The translations under genes were made by a program, and so were the position numbers. The notes under the pieces were generated by a model that had not been told where the DNA came from, made no database searches, and was given only the letters and a program-made list of their open reading frames with translations. Below are positions 4,088 through 7,109 of a stretch of 7,109 bases of DNA, one piece after another. Origin of the DNA: Solobacterium sp. GTDB taxonomy: Bacteria > Bacillota_I > Bacilli_A > Erysipelotrichales > Erysipelotrichaceae. Every line of letters starts with the position of its first letter. The first letter of the stretch is position 1. Where the stretch lies: contig JAEEYJ010000184.1 of assembly GCA_016291725.1 (NCBI GenBank), positions 1-7,109 of the forward strand, written 5' to 3'.

Positions 4088-5854
4088 TCATTCCTCACTG
4101 TGCAGCGCTTCATAGACTTTGTGTGCAGTCTGTACAGGCACAACAGACGCGATTTCCTCTTCCGTTGCATTCTTCAGTCCCCCAAAGCTGCCGAAGGCCT
4201 TCAGCAGAAGTTTCTTCCGCTTCGGACCGATACCCTCCACTTCATCCAGGATGGATTTGGTCTGTGCTTTGGCACGCAGTTTGCGGTGATAGCTTATGGC
4301 TGTTCTGTGCACTTCATCCTGCATTCGTGCAAGCAGAAAGAACAGTCCGGAATCCTTGTCGATATCGTAGGTGTCATGATTCCTGTTCATGAGGGCACTG
4401 GTATTGTGATGACTGTCCTTGACCAGTCCCAGTACGCTGATCGTGTCATTCAGACCAAGGGAATCTATGATTTCCGCAGCCGCATCAATCTGCAGCATAC
4501 CGCCGTCTACGAGTACAGCGTCAGGCATTCTGCTGCCGTCCTTCAGCAGGCGGAAATACCTGCGGTAGATAACCTCCTTCATGGAATCCAGATCGGAATT
4601 GCCGGTATGCAGACGGTACAGCCGGTATTCCTTCCGGTTCGGTTCCCCTTCATCATAGACAACACAGGACGCTACGGTAAATGTGCCGCTTGTATGCGAG
4701 TTATCAAACAGTTCAACACGTGACATACGTTTGCCGGCCAGTCTGCTCAGTTCATCCACCGCTTCCTGTGTTACGCTGTCCTGTCTTTCCACCGTATCGA
4801 ATTTCTGTTCCAGCTGCTTCCGGGCATTCTGCATGCAGAGATCGATCAATTGTTTGCGGTAGCCTTTCTGCGGCTGTACAATCCGCAGCCCCAGCAGTTC
4901 CGTAAGCACTTCCGTATCGGTATCCTGCGGCAGAACAAGCACAGATGCCGCGGGATGTTCCTGGTAGTACTGCAGCAGGAAGGATATGAATTCATCCCTT
5001 CCATCACCATACAGCGGCTCAAGACGGAACTCTTTGTTCAGTACGGCTCCTCCTCTGACGAGGAACCCGGCAAAGGCCAGATATCCTTTATCTTCATACC
5101 AGGAGAACACATCAAGGTTTTCCCTGGATCCCTTTTCGATAATCTGTCTGTCAATGACTTTATTGATGCTGTCGATCATGATGCGGTATTCCGCTGCCTT
5201 TTCGAATTCCAGATTCTCAGCCGCTTCCTGCATCTTCATGGTCAGATTCTGCACCACTTCACGAGTATCCCCGTTCAGGAATCGGGCTGCAGCAGATACG
5301 ATACGGTCATATACCGCAGAATCCACTTCATGTTCGCAGGGACCGAGGCACTGCCCAAGATGATAGTACAAGCATACCTTGGTGGGCAGCTTTGCACATC
5401 TGCGGAACGGATAGAGCTGCTGCAGAAGCTTCTGGGTTGTTCTGGCTGCGTAGACATCAGGAAAAGGACCAAAATATCGGGCATTGCGGTCCTTTTTGAT
5501 GTTTCTGGCCACCATGATGCGCGGATAGTCTTCCTTCGTGATCTTTATGTACGGATAGGTACTATCATCCATAAACTGGATATTGTACTTCGGACGGTAC
5601 TTTTTGATCAGATTGATCTCCAGCACCAAAGCTTCCTTTTCCGTACGCGTCACGATGAAATCAAAGTCATCGATGAGGCTGACCATCTTTGTCGTCTTGT
5701 AATCATGGGCACCGGTAAAGTACTGGTTTACACGATTATGCAGATTCTTGGCCTTGCCGACGTAGATGACTTCTCCGTCCTTGTCTTTCATCTGGTAGCT
5801 GCCCGGTTCATTCGGCAATGAAGCCAGTTTTGCTTTTATGTAATCCTTGTCCAT
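4088..5854 (-). CDS. uvrC: UvrABC excinuclease subunit C
   Basis: UvrC makes both incisions, 3' and 5' of a DNA lesion, after UvrA and UvrB have located it (nucleotide excision repair). The 588 residues match the usual length. Domains in order: GIY-YIG nuclease at about 13-92 (GSY 18-20, YVG 31-33, Arg41, catalytic Glu79), which makes the 3' cut; four cysteines at 153, 161, 169 and 173 in the positions of the iron-sulfur cluster reported in UvrC; a UVR segment binding UvrB at about 203-232; the RNase H-like nuclease for the 5' cut, with Asp384 (FDNSH), Asp450 (LVDGG) and His516 (DEVHRTAISYHR); and a tandem helix-hairpin-helix at about 535-588 (EGIGPKRKKLLLKAFGS). All catalytic residues are intact. 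The ATG lies one base after the mutS2 stop, with no Shine-Dalgarno, so translation is probably coupled to mutS2. The VanY-like gene follows after 8 bases. Confidence 0.98.
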   Translation of the reverse strand: MDKDYIKAKLASLPNEPGSYQMKDKDGEVIYVGKAKNLHNRVNQYFTGAHDYKTTKMVSLIDDFDFIVTRTEKEALVLEINLIKKYRPKYNIQFMDDSTYPYIKITKEDYPRIMVARNIKKDRNARYFGPFPDVYAARTTQKLLQQLYPFRRCAKLPTKVCLYYHLGQCLGPCEHEVDSAVYDRIVSAAARFLNGDTREVVQNLTMKMQEAAENLEFEKAAEYRIMIDSINKVIDRQIIEKGSRENLDVFSWYEDKGYLAFAGFLVRGGAVLNKEFRLEPLYGDGRDEFISFLLQYYQEHPAASVLVLPQDTDTEVLTELLGLRIVQPQKGYRKQLIDLCMQNARKQLEQKFDTVERQDSVTQEAVDELSRLAGKRMSRVELFDNSHTSGTFTVASCVVYDEGEPNRKEYRLYRLHTGNSDLDSMKEVIYRRYFRLLKDGSRMPDAVLVDGGMLQIDAAAEIIDSLGLNDTISVLGLVKDSHHNTSALMNRNHDTYDIDKDSGLFFLLARMQDEVHRTAISYHRKLRAKAQTKSILDEVEGIGPKRKKLLLKAFGSFGGLKNATEEEIASVVPVQTAHKVYEALHSEE

Positions 5855-5855
5855 A

Positions 5856-7109
5856 TTATTTCATTACTACGATGGTCGCACCTGTTCCGCCTTCCTTAGG
5901 CATGCCTAAATGGTAGCTTTCGACGGAACGGTCGGCGGCCAAGGCTTTGTGCACTGCCTTGCGCAGTGCACCTGTACCGTCTCCGTGAATAATGCGGAAT
6001 GTATTGAGCCCGTGGATCTTGGCTTCATCCATATAGGCAGCCATGGTATCCATAGCTTCATCCACACGCATGCCGATCAGATTGCACTCAAGCGGCATGG
6101 TATCGAACATGGAGCTGCCTGCTACATTCAGGGAGGCGGCACGCTGCTTGCCCGGCATCTTTTTCAGGCTGTGATGGACCTGCGGTGGCTTGACCCGCAT
6201 CTGCCTGCCGTTCAGTTCAATGACAAGGTCCTTCTTGCGCACTTCCAGTACCGTCGCGGGTGTTGTGGAACCATACAGTTCTACAACATCCCCGACTGCA
6301 TATTCCCCGTCTTCATGTTCTGTGTCTTCTTCTTTGACCACCGGCAGTTTTTTGCGCTCTTCCAGTACTTCGTGATATTTGCCGCTCTCCTGTTTTCTGC
6401 GCATCTCTGCAAGGATTGCCTCCGCTTCTTCACGGACCGAATTCAGCCAGGCATCCGCTTCCTGCCGGGTCTTCTCCTGCAGGGTTTCCTTCTCGTAATC
6501 AAGCAGATGCTCCTTATGTATCAGCTGCTTTTCCTTTTCTTCGATCTCTGCCAGCTTTTCGTTCAGCAGACGTTCTTTTTCATAGTTCTCATTGAGCTGC
6601 TGTTCAAGGCGTTCGATCAGTTCATCTTCTTCTGTCTGTGCCTGATTGCGCAGGAAGCGTGCATAGTTGATGATGCTGGACGGCAGACCCCAGCGCACAG
6701 CGACTTCCAGCGCATTGGAGCGCCCGGCGATACCTTCGATGAAACGGTATGTCGGTTTCAGTTCATCCATATCGAACTGCACAGAAGCGACAAGAATATC
6801 TTCGTGGCGCTTTCCGTAGCTCTTCAGCCGGCTGTAGTGCGTCGTTGCGACCGTCATGGTCTTCCTCTGCCGCAGTTCATTCATGATCGCTATGGCCAGG
6901 CTTTCGCCTTCCTTCGGGTCCGTGCCTGAGCCGATTTCATCCAGCAGAGCAAGGCTCTTTGGTGTTGCTTCACGGATAACTTCCGAAAGCTTGCGTACAT
7001 GAGCACTGAAGCTTGACAGGGACGCAGCTACGCTCTGATCATCGCCGATGTCGGCAAATACACGGTCAAAGAACGGGATCTGCGCTTCATCGGCTGTGAC
7101 CGGAAAGCC
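5856..7109 (-). CDS. mutS2: MutS2 ATPase/Smr-domain protein (N-terminal part outside the window)
   Basis: MutS2 is a MutS homologue outside mismatch repair. It limits homologous recombination in some bacteria, and in Bacillus subtilis it acts on collided ribosomes. The frame is open from 7109 to the stop, giving the C-terminal 417 residues of a protein usually near 780; the real start and the Walker A loop lie outside. In visible numbering: DIGDDQS at 20-26 and SLSSFSAH at 30-37 (ABC signature region), Walker B with SLALLDE (Asp57, Glu58) and GSGTDPKEG, the switch histidine in TTHYS (His91), a long Glu/Lys coiled coil at about 155-255, a KOW domain at about 270-305 (YAVGDVVELYG), and the Smr domain at about 338-417 with IIHGDGTGALR. 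Odd: the Smr motif LDLRG reads CNLIG (342-346), losing its Asp and Arg. It leads a tight operon with uvrC. Confidence 0.97.
   Translation of the reverse strand, partial: GFPVTADEAQIPFFDRVFADIGDDQSVAASLSSFSAHVRKLSEVIREATPKSLALLDEIGSGTDPKEGESLAIAIMNELRQRKTMTVATTHYSRLKSYGKRHEDILVASVQFDMDELKPTYRFIEGIAGRSNALEVAVRWGLPSSIINYARFLRNQAQTEEDELIERLEQQLNENYEKERLLNEKLAEIEEKEKQLIHKEHLLDYEKETLQEKTRQEADAWLNSVREEAEAILAEMRRKQESGKYHEVLEERKKLPVVKEEDTEHEDGEYAVGDVVELYGSTTPATVLEVRKKDLVIELNGRQMRVKPPQVHHSLKKMPGKQRAASLNVAGSSMFDTMPLECNLIGMRVDEAMDTMAAYMDEAKIHGLNTFRIIHGDGTGALRKAVHKALAADRSVESYHLGMPKEGGTGATIVVMK
5896..5909. repeat. 14-base perfect palindrome inside mutS2
   Basis: TTAGGCATGCCTAA is its own reverse complement. 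It lies within codons for the Leu-Gly-Met-Pro-Lys segment of the Smr domain. The encoded residues are typical of the family, so the palindrome may be a by-product of codon choice; no role is claimed. Confidence 0.4.
5949..5971. repeat. 9-base inverted repeat (hairpin) inside mutS2
   Basis: GTGCACTGC (5949-5957) and GCAGTGCAC (5963-5971) are perfect complements around a 5-base loop. In the minus-strand mRNA this would be a stable, GC-rich hairpin about 95 bases before the uvrC start. It lies in the codons around the conserved GALRKAVH of the Smr domain and has no U tract, so it is not a terminator. Confidence 0.45.

Noticed and set aside
4071..4092. TATAAT between uvrC and the VanY-like gene as a promoter
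   Set aside because: The hexamer sits in the 8-base junction with uvrC, but no -35-like sequence lies 16-18 bases upstream, and a start from it would leave almost no leader. Co-transcription with uvrC is simpler.
4850..5821. 323-codon plus-strand open frame opposite uvrC
   Set aside because: It lies wholly antisense to uvrC, whose domains and catalytic residues are intact. The translation is rich in Phe, His, Ile and Gln as expected of a complement shadow, and it matches no family.
6884..6884. ATG at 6884 as the start of a 342-residue Smr protein
   Set aside because: The frame continues without a stop to the window edge and encodes the MutS2 ATPase motifs (Walker B, signature region), so this Met is internal.
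5910..6929. 339-codon plus-strand open frame opposite mutS2
   Set aside because: It mirrors the MutS2 coiled coil and Smr coding; runs of Phe and Leu are the complement of Glu/Lys codons. No ribosome site or promoter fits.
1..7109. CRISPR array, insertion sequence, prophage, toxin-antitoxin or defence system
   Set aside because: No spaced direct repeats, transposase, integrase, phage or toxin-like coding was found. tRNA-Arg has no integrase or duplicated tRNA end beside it within the window.

Overview
The window is a dense stretch of bacterial chromosome made of housekeeping genes, with no sign of phage, insertion sequences, CRISPR or a defence island. The organism looks like a mid-GC Firmicute, most plausibly of the class Erysipelotrichia. 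The reasons are SigA-type promoters and AGGAG ribosome sites, short rho-independent terminators, a CIRCE operator, a MutS2 with C-terminal KOW and Smr domains, and a protein that resembles the mollicute/Erysipelotrichia DUF3196 family beside trigger factor. The assignment is inferred from protein character, not from a database search.

Layout, left to right. Positions 1-1179 (minus strand) hold the trigger factor gene tig, cut at its C-terminus by the window edge. Its regulatory region (about 1189-1297) has a clear -35/-10 promoter and a near-consensus CIRCE (HrcA operator) that runs into the last codons of the next gene. Positions 1284-1934 (minus) encode a 216-residue helical protein, probably DUF3196. 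A tRNA-Arg(UCU) gene (1998-2071, minus) follows, with its own promoter and terminator. Next is a YfcE/MJ0936-type metallophosphoesterase (2119-2589, minus), whose -10 box lies just before the ATG, as in a leaderless gene. Back to back with it is a small single-pass membrane protein of unknown function (2663-3037, plus), the only plus-strand gene.

Two facing terminators (3036-3061 and 3066-3090) separate that gene from a minus-strand operon read from right to left: mutS2 (entering from beyond 7109, ending at 5856), uvrC (5854-4088) and a membrane-anchored VanY-type D,D-carboxypeptidase-like protein (4079-3090). The junctions are 1 and 8 bases, so the three are almost certainly co-transcribed. 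MutS2 (ribosome rescue/recombination control) and UvrC (nucleotide excision repair) are nucleic-acid maintenance proteins; the VanY-like protein acts at the cell wall and is probably a passenger.

No previously undescribed system is evident. The points most worth a second look are the CIRCE element over the tig promoter, the probably leaderless phosphoesterase gene, the altered LDLR motif in the MutS2 Smr domain, and the shortened active-site loop of the VanY-like protein. There is no gene-free stretch longer than 300 bases.
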